From the NCBI GenBank assembly GCA_945883145.1, contig CAMCXB010000003.1, positions 28,257-92,256 of the forward strand: 64,000 nucleotides of DNA. Direction: 5' to 3'. Shown here in pieces: positions 1-7,952 of this stretch (position 1 is the first letter of the stretch; each line of letters opens with the position of its first letter). Source of the stretch: Bordetella parapertussis. Lineage in GTDB: Bacteria; Pseudomonadota; Gammaproteobacteria; Burkholderiales; Burkholderiaceae_D. The translations under genes were made by a program, and so were the position numbers. The notes beneath the pieces were generated by a model. The model was not told where the DNA came from. It worked only from the letters and a program-made list of their open reading frames with translations, and made no database searches.

Positions 1-65
1 TTAACCCCATCTTTTAAAACACGCAATCATAACCCTAGAGCAGCACCTGAAGCCAACCTGACAGA

Positions 66-1343
66 TTAAGAAGTTTTAGCGGGCGATATTCGCCCCTTTA
101 CTTCACCAAAACCTACGCGATAACCCTTACCCTGACACCAACCGCGCATACTGACTTCATCACCATCTTCTAGAAAACTACGGGTGGACTTTCCATCTTC
201 CAGTAGCAAAGGTCGTTGCCCATTCCAACTCAGCTCTAACAAACTGCCATAAGAATCAGACGTACTACCGCTCACCGTACCAGATGCCATCAAATCGCCC
301 ACATTCACATTACAACCTGAGACAGTGTGATGCGCGAGTTGCTGCGCCATGCTCCAATACATAGCCTTAAAATTTGTACGACTAATCGTACTTGCTTGTG
401 TTGTTGCTTGCGGCTGTAAGCTGACTTCTAATGCAATATCCACACCTTGCGCACCGCTTTGCTGCAAATAAGGTAAAGGCTCAGGTTCTTGTTTTGGACC
501 ATCTACAAAGAAGGGCTCTAGTGCATCCATCGTCACCACCCAAGGTGAGATAGAAGTTGCAAAGGTTTTTGCATTAAAGGGACCTAAGGGTACATATTCC
601 CATTGCTGTATATCGCGCGCACTCCAGTCATTCAATAACACCATACCAAACATAAAATCATGCGCATGCTCTATTTTTATGTCCTGACCTAATTGACTCT
701 CTGCACCCACAATAAAAGCCATCTCTAATTCAAAATCGAGTTTGGCACAGGCTGCATAACTCGGTGCCTCAGCAGTGGGAGCTTTTACTTGCCCCATAGG
801 TCTGCGTATCTCAGTGCCACTGACCACCACTGAACTAGCGCGACCGTTATAACCCACAGGTAGATGCAACCAGTTAGGCAACAAAGCATTAGCAGGATCA
901 CGAAACATCATGCCTACATTGGTTGCATGTTCACGTGAAGAATAAAAATCGGTATATCCACTCACTTGTATAGGCATATGCATTTCTACCTCATGCATAG
1001 GAATGAGTGCTTTGGCACGTAAAGCGACATCATCACGCAAGCGAGGATGATCTGCACGCAGTAACTCACTGATTTTCTTGCGTGCTTCTTGCCAAACTGG
1101 CTTACCTAACGCGATAAAACTATTTAAGGTAGGTTGATTAAAAACTGCGTTGACTTGCACACGTAATAAATCTGCAGCCTCTATCACTGCTAAATCCAAA
1201 ACAAAATTACCGATTGCCACACCCACTCGTTTATTGGGATGCGCTTGCGTACTAAAAATCCCAAACGGCAGATTTTGAATCGGAAAATCAGAATCCGCAT
1301 CAACGGAAATAAAAGAACTTAATCTAGGATCATTAGGATGCAT
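66..1343 (-). CDS. fahA: Fumarylacetoacetase
   Basis: Last enzyme of homogentisate breakdown: cytosolic hydrolysis of 4-fumarylacetoacetate to fumarate and acetoacetate. The 425-residue length is that of bacterial and animal FAH. Visible family features are the metal-site segment FYSSREHATNVG near residues 133-144, the LDFELEMAF strand carrying two metal-binding acidic residues near 205, the LNDWSARDIQQWE motif near 238-250 and a C-terminal GTVSG loop. The start ATG is at 1341-1343. It lies 47 bp downstream of hmgA on the same strand and is the promoter-distal gene of a five-gene operon. No maleylacetoacetate isomerase gene is in the window, so that step must be encoded elsewhere or run without an enzyme (glutathione-dependent non-enzymatic isomerisation is known). 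The acetoacetate product could feed the acetoacetyl-CoA synthetase at 51.7 kb. Confidence 0.97.
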   Translation of the reverse strand: MHPNDPRLSSFISVDADSDFPIQNLPFGIFSTQAHPNKRVGVAIGNFVLDLAVIEAADLLRVQVNAVFNQPTLNSFIALGKPVWQEARKKISELLRADHPRLRDDVALRAKALIPMHEVEMHMPIQVSGYTDFYSSREHATNVGMMFRDPANALLPNWLHLPVGYNGRASSVVVSGTEIRRPMGQVKAPTAEAPSYAACAKLDFELEMAFIVGAESQLGQDIKIEHAHDFMFGMVLLNDWSARDIQQWEYVPLGPFNAKTFATSISPWVVTMDALEPFFVDGPKQEPEPLPYLQQSGAQGVDIALEVSLQPQATTQASTISRTNFKAMYWSMAQQLAHHTVSGCNVNVGDLMASGTVSGSTSDSYGSLLELSWNGQRPLLLEDGKSTRSFLEDGDEVSMRGWCQGKGYRVGFGEVKGRISPAKTS

Positions 1344-1390
1344 GCTTGTCGCCGTTCTTTAAAAACTAAGTAAGTGAAGTCAAGATGTTG

Positions 1391-2701
1391 TTAATGCTTA
1401 TCCGCCTTGAAATGTTTTTTCAAACCTTGCCAGCATTCACGATAATCTAATTGCAGTTGTGGTGAATTGAGTGCTGCTTGAGTAGGACGAATTAACCAAC
1501 GACTCTCAAACATAAATGCTAATGTTTTATCTAATTTATGTGGAGCGAGTTGTGCATGACTGGCAGTTTCAAAGGTACTCGCATCGGGTCCATGTCCACT
1601 CATACAATTATGCAAACTGCCACCACCGGGCAAAAAGCCTTCTGCCTTTGCATCATAAACACCATGAATTAAGCCCATGTATTCACTCATGATATTGCGA
1701 TGAAACCAAGGTGGACGGAAAGTATGTTCTGCCACCATCCAACGCGGAGGGAAAATCACAAAATCTACATTCGCTACACCTGTAGTATCAGAAGGTGAAG
1801 TGAGTACGGTGAAAATAGAAGGATCAGCATGATCAAAGCTCACTGTGTTCATCACATTAAAACAAGCAAGATCAAATTTATACGGTGTGTAATTACCATG
1901 CCAAGCAACCACATCCAATGGGGAATGATCTATCGCAGCAGACCACATGCGACCACCAAATTTTGCTAACAGAGTAAAGTCACCTTCTTTATCTTCAAAG
2001 GCGGCAACTGGCGCAAGAAAATCACGTGGATTCGCTAATCCATTTGATCCTATAGGTCCTAACTCAGGTAAGCGCAACATAGCGCCATAGTTTTCACACA
2101 CATAACCACGTGCTTCACTATCAAGTAAGTCCACAGCAAATCGCACACCACGAGGAATAACAGCTATCTCACCGGCTGCAACATGTAAAACACCCAACTC
2201 AGTGCGTAAACTTAATGCACCTAGTTGAGGAACAATCAACATCTCACCATCAGCATTGTAAAAAAACCGATTGTGCATAGAAGTGTTCGCTGCATACAAA
2301 TGAATCGCCATGCCGCTTTGATTATCTGCACTACCATTCCCTGCCAAGGTAAACAAGCCTTGAATAAAATCAGTTTTCTGACTTGGTATTGGTCTAGGAT
2401 TCCAACGCAATTGATTTGGCGATAAAGGCGTTGCATCAAATGGACCACTCGCTAACTCACCTAGCAGAATTTCTTTAAATTCACCATGCATGGCAGCAGG
2501 TCGTATGCGATACGTCCACGTGCGACGATTTTCTGAACGTGGCGCAGTAAAAGCATTGCCAGAAATTTGTTCGGCATATAAACCATGCGCTACTTGTTGC
2601 GGTGAATTTTGCCCTTGCGGCAAAGAACCCTGAATCGCTTCAGTAGAAAATTCATTTCCAAATCCTGATTGATAGTTCAGCGCACTAACTTGATATGACA
2701 T
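1391..2701 (-). CDS. hmgA: Homogentisate 1,2-dioxygenase
   Basis: Non-heme Fe(II) ring-cleavage dioxygenase that opens homogentisate to 4-maleylacetoacetate. The 436-residue length is normal. The protein opens with YQSGFGNEFSTEA, the family's N-terminal signature, and carries the metal segments PPWFHRNIMSEYMGL (His and Glu ligands) and GGGSLHNCMSGHGPD near the C-terminus. The ATG at 2699-2701 is preceded by an AGG-containing Shine-Dalgarno. The gene sits 21 bp after the DUF2783 gene and 47 bp before fahA, all leftward, in one operon. Expression is probably controlled by the divergent IclR regulator at 5704. Confidence 0.98.
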   Translation of the reverse strand: MSYQVSALNYQSGFGNEFSTEAIQGSLPQGQNSPQQVAHGLYAEQISGNAFTAPRSENRRTWTYRIRPAAMHGEFKEILLGELASGPFDATPLSPNQLRWNPRPIPSQKTDFIQGLFTLAGNGSADNQSGMAIHLYAANTSMHNRFFYNADGEMLIVPQLGALSLRTELGVLHVAAGEIAVIPRGVRFAVDLLDSEARGYVCENYGAMLRLPELGPIGSNGLANPRDFLAPVAAFEDKEGDFTLLAKFGGRMWSAAIDHSPLDVVAWHGNYTPYKFDLACFNVMNTVSFDHADPSIFTVLTSPSDTTGVANVDFVIFPPRWMVAEHTFRPPWFHRNIMSEYMGLIHGVYDAKAEGFLPGGGSLHNCMSGHGPDASTFETASHAQLAPHKLDKTLAFMFESRWLIRPTQAALNSPQLQLDYRECWQGLKKHFKADKH

Positions 2702-2722
2702 GGCTTACCTCGCAATGAATAT

Positions 2723-2917
2723 TTACAGATCAACCAGCGCATCTGACATGGCAGTGCGTAAAATAGATAAATCACCAATATGATTAGCTAACAACAAAAT
2801 TAATCGTGCATTCGCTTTATGACTTTGCTCTTCCGTTAAATCTTTATGCATATCGATTAAGGCTTCATAAAAATCATCGGGATTCGCGAAATTAGGTTCT
2901 TTATTTAATATACTCAT
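2723..2917 (-). CDS. DUF2783 small protein, candidate coupling subunit of the adjacent flavin hydroxylase
   Basis: A 64-residue acidic, mainly helical protein of the DUF2783 type (DDFYEALIDMH, ANARLILLLANHIGD). I choose the ATG at 2915-2917 rather than an upstream in-frame ATG at 2950 because AGGAG lies six bases before it, and because this puts the start 8 bp after the stop of the hydroxylase gene. Known biology: in Pseudomonas putida U the 3-hydroxyphenylacetate 6-hydroxylase is a two-component enzyme, with a flavoprotein of about 63 kDa (MhaA) and a very small coupling protein (MhaB), encoded near the homogentisate genes. Size and position here fit MhaB. That assignment is inference from context; the family itself has no established chemistry that I can read from the sequence. 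Confidence 0.8.
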   Translation of the reverse strand: MSILNKEPNFANPDDFYEALIDMHKDLTEEQSHKANARLILLLANHIGDLSILRTAMSDALVDL

Positions 2918-2925
2918 CGCATCTC

Positions 2926-4593
2926 CTATTGCGCAGTCGCAGTGCGCCAAGCTTGCTCAATAAACGACACATTAAATGCGCGCCAACGTGCAGCCACATG
3001 TTGATCAGGACGTATGAAATACGTGGTATTTGCTTGCGCGTCTAAACGTTCAGCAAGCAATCCTTGAGCATCTTGCAAACAACGAGCAGTATTTAATTTT
3101 AATGCCTTGTTAGATACGACTAAACATTCGATGTTAGATAAAGATTGCATGTCTTTTTCAATTTTTTCAGCAATCGATTGCTCATCAGTGAAAATCAGCA
3201 CAGAAAATTTTTCACCCAGCTGCGGCAATAACCATGCGTCTTTCCCCTTCAAGCGCACTGGCGCATCAACTAAAGGTGCGCCAGGACACATTGCACCTGC
3301 AAATACATCACGATCAGGTGTGTTTAAAACTGACTGACTATAAGTCGAAGGCAAAGATAAACGTCCGCTATTCACTAAGCGTCGTGCAAAGGGATAGTGC
3401 TTAGATAAATCTAAGACAGCATCGCGAAACAACTGACTGATTTTACTTTTCGGCGTAATAAAATCTGTAGCGCGGGTTGAGTTAAGAATATTTTCATCTG
3501 CTGCAAATTCACGTTCATCACCATAAGTACTGAGTAATGCTTCTGGCGCTTGCCCTTTCAATACCATGGCGAGCTTCCAACATAGATTGTCAGCATCTTG
3601 TACACCGCTATTTGCGCCACGCGCACCAAATGGTGAAACACCATGTGCTGCATCACCGGCAAATAAAACACGACCATGCTGGAATTTATCCATGCGCATA
3701 CAAGCAAAGGTATACACACTCACCCATTCCAAGCTGAACTTTACATCTGCACCTAATAAAGCTTGAACACGGGGAATGACTTTCTCTGGTGTTTTTTCAA
3801 TCTCAGGATCGGCATCCCAACCTAATTGAAAATCTATGCGCCACACATCATCAGGTTCGCGATGTAACAACACGGATTGATTCGGATGAAAAGGCGGGTC
3901 AAACCAAAACCAACGCTCGGTTGGAAAATCCGCTTGCATTTTTACATCAGCAATCAGAAAGCGATCACGAAATACACGACCTTTGCTTTCTAATCCCATA
4001 AGACTACGCACACTACTACGCGAACCATCTGCTGCAATGACATACTGTGCTGAAATCGTATACGACCCATCAGGCGTTTCTACTGTGAGCTTGGTACATG
4101 ATTCATTTTGCTCAAGTGCGATGACCTTACTTTTCCAACGCAAATCCAACTGTGGATATTGCGTAGCACATTCATATAAATAGCCTTCTACATAGTACTG
4201 CTGTAAATTCACAAAAGCAGGTCGCTGATGCCCTTGCTCGGGTAATAAATTAAAGGTGTAAACAGGATCATCTTTAAAAAAGACTTTTCCTACATTCCAT
4301 GCAATACCTTTATTGACAACTTTCTCACCACATCCTAATCGATCAAAAATTTCTAAGGTACGTTTTGCAAAACACAAAGCACGTGATCCAACTGATAAAC
4401 AATTATCATCATCAAGCAACACGACATGCACACCCTGTCGTGCTAAATCAATCGCACAGGACAAACCCACTGGCCCTGCACCTACAATAATCACTGGATG
4501 CGTAGACGCTGTGCTCTGCGTAATTTCTACAGGTTTGACGTAATCAAACTTTAGGTTCTGATAATGTGCTGCAGATGCAGTCGAGAGAGTCAT
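2926..4593 (-). CDS. FAD-dependent aromatic hydroxylase, MhaA-like (probable 3-hydroxyphenylacetate 6-hydroxylase)
   Basis: Class A flavoprotein monooxygenase of 555 residues (about 61 kDa). Signatures are the dinucleotide-binding fold VIIVGAGPVGLSCAIDLARQ near residues 35-55, the DG segment around AADGSRSSVRSL, and the FAD ribityl motif GRVLFAGDAAHGVSPFGARG, followed by a thioredoxin-like C-terminal domain as in phenol and MhpA-type hydroxylases. The start is placed at the ATG at 4591-4593. Upstream in-frame ATGs would overlap the preceding gene, whose stop lies 7 bp before this start. Position directly before DUF2783 and hmgA suggests the product is homogentisate, so 3-hydroxyphenylacetate is the best guess for substrate. 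MhpA-like 3-(3-hydroxyphenyl)propionate or 3-hydroxybenzoate hydroxylation are alternatives. Confidence 0.85.
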   Translation of the reverse strand: MTLSTASAAHYQNLKFDYVKPVEITQSTASTHPVIIVGAGPVGLSCAIDLARQGVHVVLLDDDNCLSVGSRALCFAKRTLEIFDRLGCGEKVVNKGIAWNVGKVFFKDDPVYTFNLLPEQGHQRPAFVNLQQYYVEGYLYECATQYPQLDLRWKSKVIALEQNESCTKLTVETPDGSYTISAQYVIAADGSRSSVRSLMGLESKGRVFRDRFLIADVKMQADFPTERWFWFDPPFHPNQSVLLHREPDDVWRIDFQLGWDADPEIEKTPEKVIPRVQALLGADVKFSLEWVSVYTFACMRMDKFQHGRVLFAGDAAHGVSPFGARGANSGVQDADNLCWKLAMVLKGQAPEALLSTYGDEREFAADENILNSTRATDFITPKSKISQLFRDAVLDLSKHYPFARRLVNSGRLSLPSTYSQSVLNTPDRDVFAGAMCPGAPLVDAPVRLKGKDAWLLPQLGEKFSVLIFTDEQSIAEKIEKDMQSLSNIECLVVSNKALKLNTARCLQDAQGLLAERLDAQANTTYFIRPDQHVAARWRAFNVSFIEQAWRTATAQ

Positions 4594-4600
4594 TGCGGGC

Positions 4601-5563
4601 TCAGTCTTGTAGTGCAAACCACATCTCTTTATCGCGCTCAGCAGTCCATATACGTGGATGCTTGATTCCTTTTGCTTCATCGACTGCACGTGTCACATCA
4701 AATGGCAAACAATGCTCATAAATAAAGACATGACCAAATTTACTATCCATTTTGCTACGCACATGTGCCATCGCACCTTTTAAATCTTTGCCTGCTGCGA
4801 CTGCTTCACGTGCACTCGATAACAAAGTCGTGACGAAATCTTTGGTGTAATCCAAACCCTTGTTTACTTCAGCAGGATTGATTAATGCAGGACCACGACC
4901 AGGCACTAATTTATCGGCTTGCATCGCACGCAAAATTTCTAAGGTGGCAGGCCATTCTTCTAACTGTGCATCACCTGTATAAGCCGCTGCATCATATTCA
5001 ACTAAGTCGCCTGAGAATAAAACTTTTTGCGATGGAATCCAGACGATGGTGTCGCCCTTGGTATGTCCCATACCTACATGCATGATGTTGACTTCGAGTG
5101 AACCCATGAACACCGTTAAAGCTTTTTCAAAGACTAAGGTAGGCCATGTCAGTCCAGGCACTGATTCCACACCTGCAAACAAACGTGGAAAACGATCAAT
5201 CTCGGATTGCATATCTTGTGCGCCGCGCTCGACAATTAATTCATAGGTGCCGCGCGAAGCAATAATTTGTTCGCCGCCTTCTTTGAAATAAGCCGAGGCT
5301 CCCAACACGCGCACAGCGTGATAGTGCGTGAGCGTCACATATTTAATTGGCAAATCCGTGATCGCACGTATATGTTTAATCAACGCTTGCGCCATCACTG
5401 GTGTTGCAGTGGCATCAATCACCATCACCGATTCATCACCAATAATCACACCAGAATTAGGATCGCCCTCTGCGGTATAGGCATAGGCATTCGGTGAGAG
5501 CTGAATAAAACTGGTTTTCTTTTCTTCCAGATCAGCCTGCGATGCGAATTTTTTCTCACTCAT
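4601..5563 (-). CDS. MBL-fold metallo-hydrolase with altered metal motif
   Basis: A 320-residue metallo-beta-lactamase-fold protein, first gene of the leftward homogentisate operon. The fold shows in VMVIDATATPVMAQ (the first acidic residue), LTHYHAVRVLGA, the GMGHTKGDT histidine and SGDLVEYDAA. The usual HxHxDH metal motif reads H-Y-H-A-V-R, so the Asp and last His of site 2 are missing while the first two histidines, the later His and the bridging Asp remain. A one-metal enzyme is possible. Homologues with this HYHAVRVLGA segment occur beside homogentisate genes, which suggests a role in the pathway, for example on a thioester or lactone by-product, but no reaction is known to me. ATG at 5561-5563; the Shine-Dalgarno is weak. 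Confidence 0.85.
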   Translation of the reverse strand: MSEKKFASQADLEEKKTSFIQLSPNAYAYTAEGDPNSGVIIGDESVMVIDATATPVMAQALIKHIRAITDLPIKYVTLTHYHAVRVLGASAYFKEGGEQIIASRGTYELIVERGAQDMQSEIDRFPRLFAGVESVPGLTWPTLVFEKALTVFMGSLEVNIMHVGMGHTKGDTIVWIPSQKVLFSGDLVEYDAAAYTGDAQLEEWPATLEILRAMQADKLVPGRGPALINPAEVNKGLDYTKDFVTTLLSSAREAVAAGKDLKGAMAHVRSKMDSKFGHVFIYEHCLPFDVTRAVDEAKGIKHPRIWTAERDKEMWFALQD

Positions 5564-5595
5564 AGCAAAGACTCCGTTTAATTAGGTTAGGCACG

Positions 5596-5624
5596 AGAAT
5601 AGATGGAAATTAGTTTAAGGTCAA
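5596..5624 (-). promoter_or_regulatory. Candidate sigma-70 promoter for the homogentisate operon
   Basis: On the minus strand TTGACC (5624-5619), a 17-bp spacer and TATTCT (5601-5596) form a good sigma-70 promoter, 33 bp from the -10 to the first ATG. It abuts the rightward promoter of the iclR gene, so one bound regulator could affect both. Confidence 0.5.
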
Positions 5625-5654
5625 TTGATTCGTCATTAACAAATGTTTTACAAT
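5625..5654 (+). promoter_or_regulatory. Candidate promoter for the iclR-type regulator
   Basis: TTGATT (5625-5630), an 18-bp spacer and TACAAT (5649-5654) precede the IclR gene by about 50 bp. The -35 element touches the -35 of the opposing operon promoter, an arrangement that suits mutual or autoregulatory control. Confidence 0.4.
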
Positions 5655-5703
5655 TAGCAAATTCGTATTTAAACTGCATAAAGGTCAAATCAAGAGGATG
5701 GGC

Positions 5704-6489
5704 ATGGAAAAAAGCCGACGCGGCATACAATCAATTGAAATCGGCGGCACCCTACTGACCTCACTCGTAGAAGCGGGTGCGCCTATGAGTTTGGGTGAAC
5801 TGGCTAAAAAAGCTGGTATGCCCGCTGCGAAAGCCCATCCCTATCTGGTGAGCTTTGGCAGCTTCGGCCTGATCGAACAAAATCCCCTGACCGGTCGCTA
5901 TGAACTCGGTCCCTTTGCATTACAAATGGGCTTAATCAGTTTGCAATTGCTCGACCCAGTCCGTATTGCGATTCCCTTAATCACCCAACTGACAGCCGAG
6001 ATTGATCAGACCGTAGGTTTATCGGTACTAGGCAATCAAGGTCCGACAATTATTTATATCAGTGAATCGAGTTATCCCATCCACGTCAACATGCGCACAG
6101 GCACTGTGATGTCGATTCAACACACCGCTACAGGACGCACCTTTGCAGCCTTCTTACCAAGCAGACAAGTCGAACGCATCATTGAAATGGAAGGACGCAG
6201 TGGAGTGGCAGCAGGCTTTGATATGCAAGTAAAAAAAGGCGTAAAGCTTGATGTCATCCTCGCTGATATCCGTAAACGTGGATTAGCGAGAGTATTAGGT
6301 GAACCCATACCCGGCATTAATGCAATTTGCGCCCCTGTGTTCGAACACACAGGATCCATCGCACTCGGTATCACAGCGATAGGCCCTGCCGGTAGTTTTG
6401 ATGCGAACTGGAATGGATTAATCGCGCAAAAAGTAGAAGCCTGCGCGATCGCAGTCTCAGAACGATTAGGCTATACCCGTAAGCTTTAA
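5704..6489 (+). CDS. IclR-family transcriptional regulator
   Basis: A 261-residue regulator with the IclR layout: N-terminal winged helix-turn-helix (MSLGELAKKAGMPAAKAHPYL region) and a C-terminal effector-binding domain ending in SVxGNxGPTIIYISE, HTATGRTFAAFLP and INAICAPVFEH segments. An ATG at 5698 is in frame, but AGAGG directly abuts it, whereas the ATG at 5704 has AGAGG at six-base spacing, so 5704 is the likelier start. The gene is divergent from the homogentisate operon with 140 bp between starts. It is the obvious candidate regulator of that operon; the effector is probably a hydroxyphenylacetate or homogentisate. This link is inferred from position. Confidence 0.93.
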   Translation: MEKSRRGIQSIEIGGTLLTSLVEAGAPMSLGELAKKAGMPAAKAHPYLVSFGSFGLIEQNPLTGRYELGPFALQMGLISLQLLDPVRIAIPLITQLTAEIDQTVGLSVLGNQGPTIIYISESSYPIHVNMRTGTVMSIQHTATGRTFAAFLPSRQVERIIEMEGRSGVAAGFDMQVKKGVKLDVILADIRKRGLARVLGEPIPGINAICAPVFEHTGSIALGITAIGPAGSFDANWNGLIAQKVEACAIAVSERLGYTRKL

Positions 6490-6587
6490 TCTAGGACAGT
6501 TGCTCATCTCCAGATTTATCTACTGGCGATGCAATCTACCAAGTTCCGGTAATATCTCTTTTATCTATATATAACGAGATCACGCAG

Positions 6588-7052
6588 ATGCAAGCTATCG
6601 CCACCACGCTTTTGCTGACTACCCTCATTGCACAGTCAGCCAATAGCCCAAAATGGGAACTCATCTCCACCACAGAGGACCCGCAAAAAATTACGAGTTG
6701 GTATGTTGATATTAATAGCATCGTGCGTGAAGATGATTACATGCGTGCTGTTCTGCGTACCTCTTGGTCCATACCGCAGCAAGGACCAGACAATACAGAC
6801 TATCAGTCCACCACTTATATCAATTACATAGACTGTGTAAAAAATAAAATTGCCTACACCGGCAATACATATTTTAAAGATGCTGAACCAACTGGAGTGC
6901 CCGTGCATGCAGAACCAGAACAGCCATTAAAGAAATTAAAATTTCAATCAGTCGTACAAGGTTCTGCAGGTGCAAATCGATTGAATTTTGTCTGTAAATT
7001 TTTCTCTAAAAATTTTATGACCATGAAGAAGAGCGACGAAAAACAAAGTTAA
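6588..7052 (+). CDS. Secreted protein resembling the surface-adhesin protein E domain
   Basis: A 154-residue protein with a short signal peptide (residues 1-17, cleavage near AQS-AN) and one compact domain. The order W-E-L-I-S, WYVDINSIVRED, then a strand ending VLRTSW, S-T-T-Y-I-N-Y-IDC and a late NFVCKFF matches small periplasmic or surface proteins of the Haemophilus protein E type, where the two cysteines form a disulfide. The match is by pattern, not by search. It stands alone on its strand, downstream of iclR, and is followed by a pair of REP repeats and the shared terminator at 7183. Function unknown. Confidence 0.65.
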   Translation: MQAIATTLLLTTLIAQSANSPKWELISTTEDPQKITSWYVDINSIVREDDYMRAVLRTSWSIPQQGPDNTDYQSTTYINYIDCVKNKIAYTGNTYFKDAEPTGVPVHAEPEQPLKKLKFQSVVQGSAGANRLNFVCKFFSKNFMTMKKSDEKQS

Positions 7053-7078
7053 AATTAGTTCACCTATCCGTATGATCC

Positions 7079-7109
7079 GTAGGTACGATTAGCGTAGCGT
7101 AATCGTACG
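7079..7109 (+). repeat. REP family 1 unit, GTAG head on the left
   Basis: GTAG followed by a GTACGATTA/TAATCGTAC hairpin around GCGTAGCG. It pairs with the inverted copy at 7136-7166 to make a two-unit BIME-like element in the gap after the protein E-like gene. Confidence 0.8.
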
Positions 7110-7135
7110 GATTTTATTTTTTGATAGTTGGTTTG

Positions 7136-7166
7136 CGGACGATTACGCTGCGCAAATCGTCCCTAC
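7136..7166 (-). repeat. REP family 1 unit, inverted
   Basis: Minus-strand copy with GTAGGGACGATT head and TAATCGTCC closing arm. The stem uses G-C at the second pair where the neighbouring copy uses T-A. Confidence 0.8.
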
Positions 7167-7182
7167 CTTAAGCAAACGACGA

Positions 7183-7215
7183 AAAAAAAACCGCGGACAT
7201 AGCCGCGGTTTTTTT
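7183..7215. terminator. Bidirectional rho-independent terminator
   Basis: AACCGCGG - ACATAG - CCGCGGTT with an A tract on the left and a T tract on the right. It ends efp (leftward) and can also stop transcription from the gene at 6588. Confidence 0.88.
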
Positions 7216-7228
7216 ATTGCTTCTGAAA

Positions 7229-7786
7229 TTACTTGGTACGACTCTTATATTCGCCGGTACGGGTATCGATTTCAATCTTATCGCCCTGACCTACAAACAA
7301 TGGAACCGCAATTTCAAAGCCAGTTCCAATCTTTGCAGGTTTCATGACCTTACCTGAGGTATCACCTTTAACTGCAGGTTCGGTGTACACCACTTCACGC
7401 ACTACGGTGGTAGGCAATTCAACTGAAATCGCTTTTTCGCTATAAAACACTAATTCGCAAGCCATGCCATCTTGTAAATAATTGACGGCATCACCTAAAT
7501 TTTCTGCTTCGACTTCATGCTGGTTGTAATCAGCATCCATAAACACATACAAAGGATCAGCAAAATAAGAATAAGTTGCTTCTTTACGATCCAACATGAT
7601 GACGTCGAACTTATCATCTGAACGATAAACTGTCTCTTGACCTGCTTCGGTTAAGAGATTTTTCATTTTCATTTTTACGACGGAAGCATTACGGCCAGAT
7701 TTTGTGTATTCCGTTTTCAGGATAACCATAGGCTCGCCAGAGACCATCACTACATTACCAACGCGGATTTCTTGTGCGGTTTTCAT
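7229..7786 (-). CDS. efp: Translation elongation factor P
   Basis: EF-P rescues ribosomes stalled on polyproline stretches. The 185-residue, three-domain length is normal, starting MKTAQEIRVGNVVM. The tip of the domain I loop reads TKSGRNAS, placing Arg at position 32, the residue that EarP rhamnosylates in betaproteobacteria and pseudomonads. It is not the lysine modified by EpmA/DHS systems. The ATG at 7784-7786 is taken because it begins the conserved N-terminus; an upstream in-frame ATG at 7837 adds non-conserved residues. It follows earP by 166 bp on the same strand and ends at a strong terminator. Confidence 0.98.
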   Translation of the reverse strand: MKTAQEIRVGNVVMVSGEPMVILKTEYTKSGRNASVVKMKMKNLLTEAGQETVYRSDDKFDVIMLDRKEATYSYFADPLYVFMDADYNQHEVEAENLGDAVNYLQDGMACELVFYSEKAISVELPTTVVREVVYTEPAVKGDTSGKVMKPAKIGTGFEIAVPLFVGQGDKIEIDTRTGEYKSRTK

Positions 7787-7952
7787 AAGGGATTCAACTC
7801 GAAAAAATAACAATCTTGAATGCGCGACGGGAGTCACTATGCTTCTAACAAAAATTTATCAGAGGCGCTAAATTCGAGACCACGCATTTTACCCGATTTT
7901 ACCTGCCAGACCGCCATTGCGAGACTTCGGGCTAGTATCAGGAGCCAGCCTG

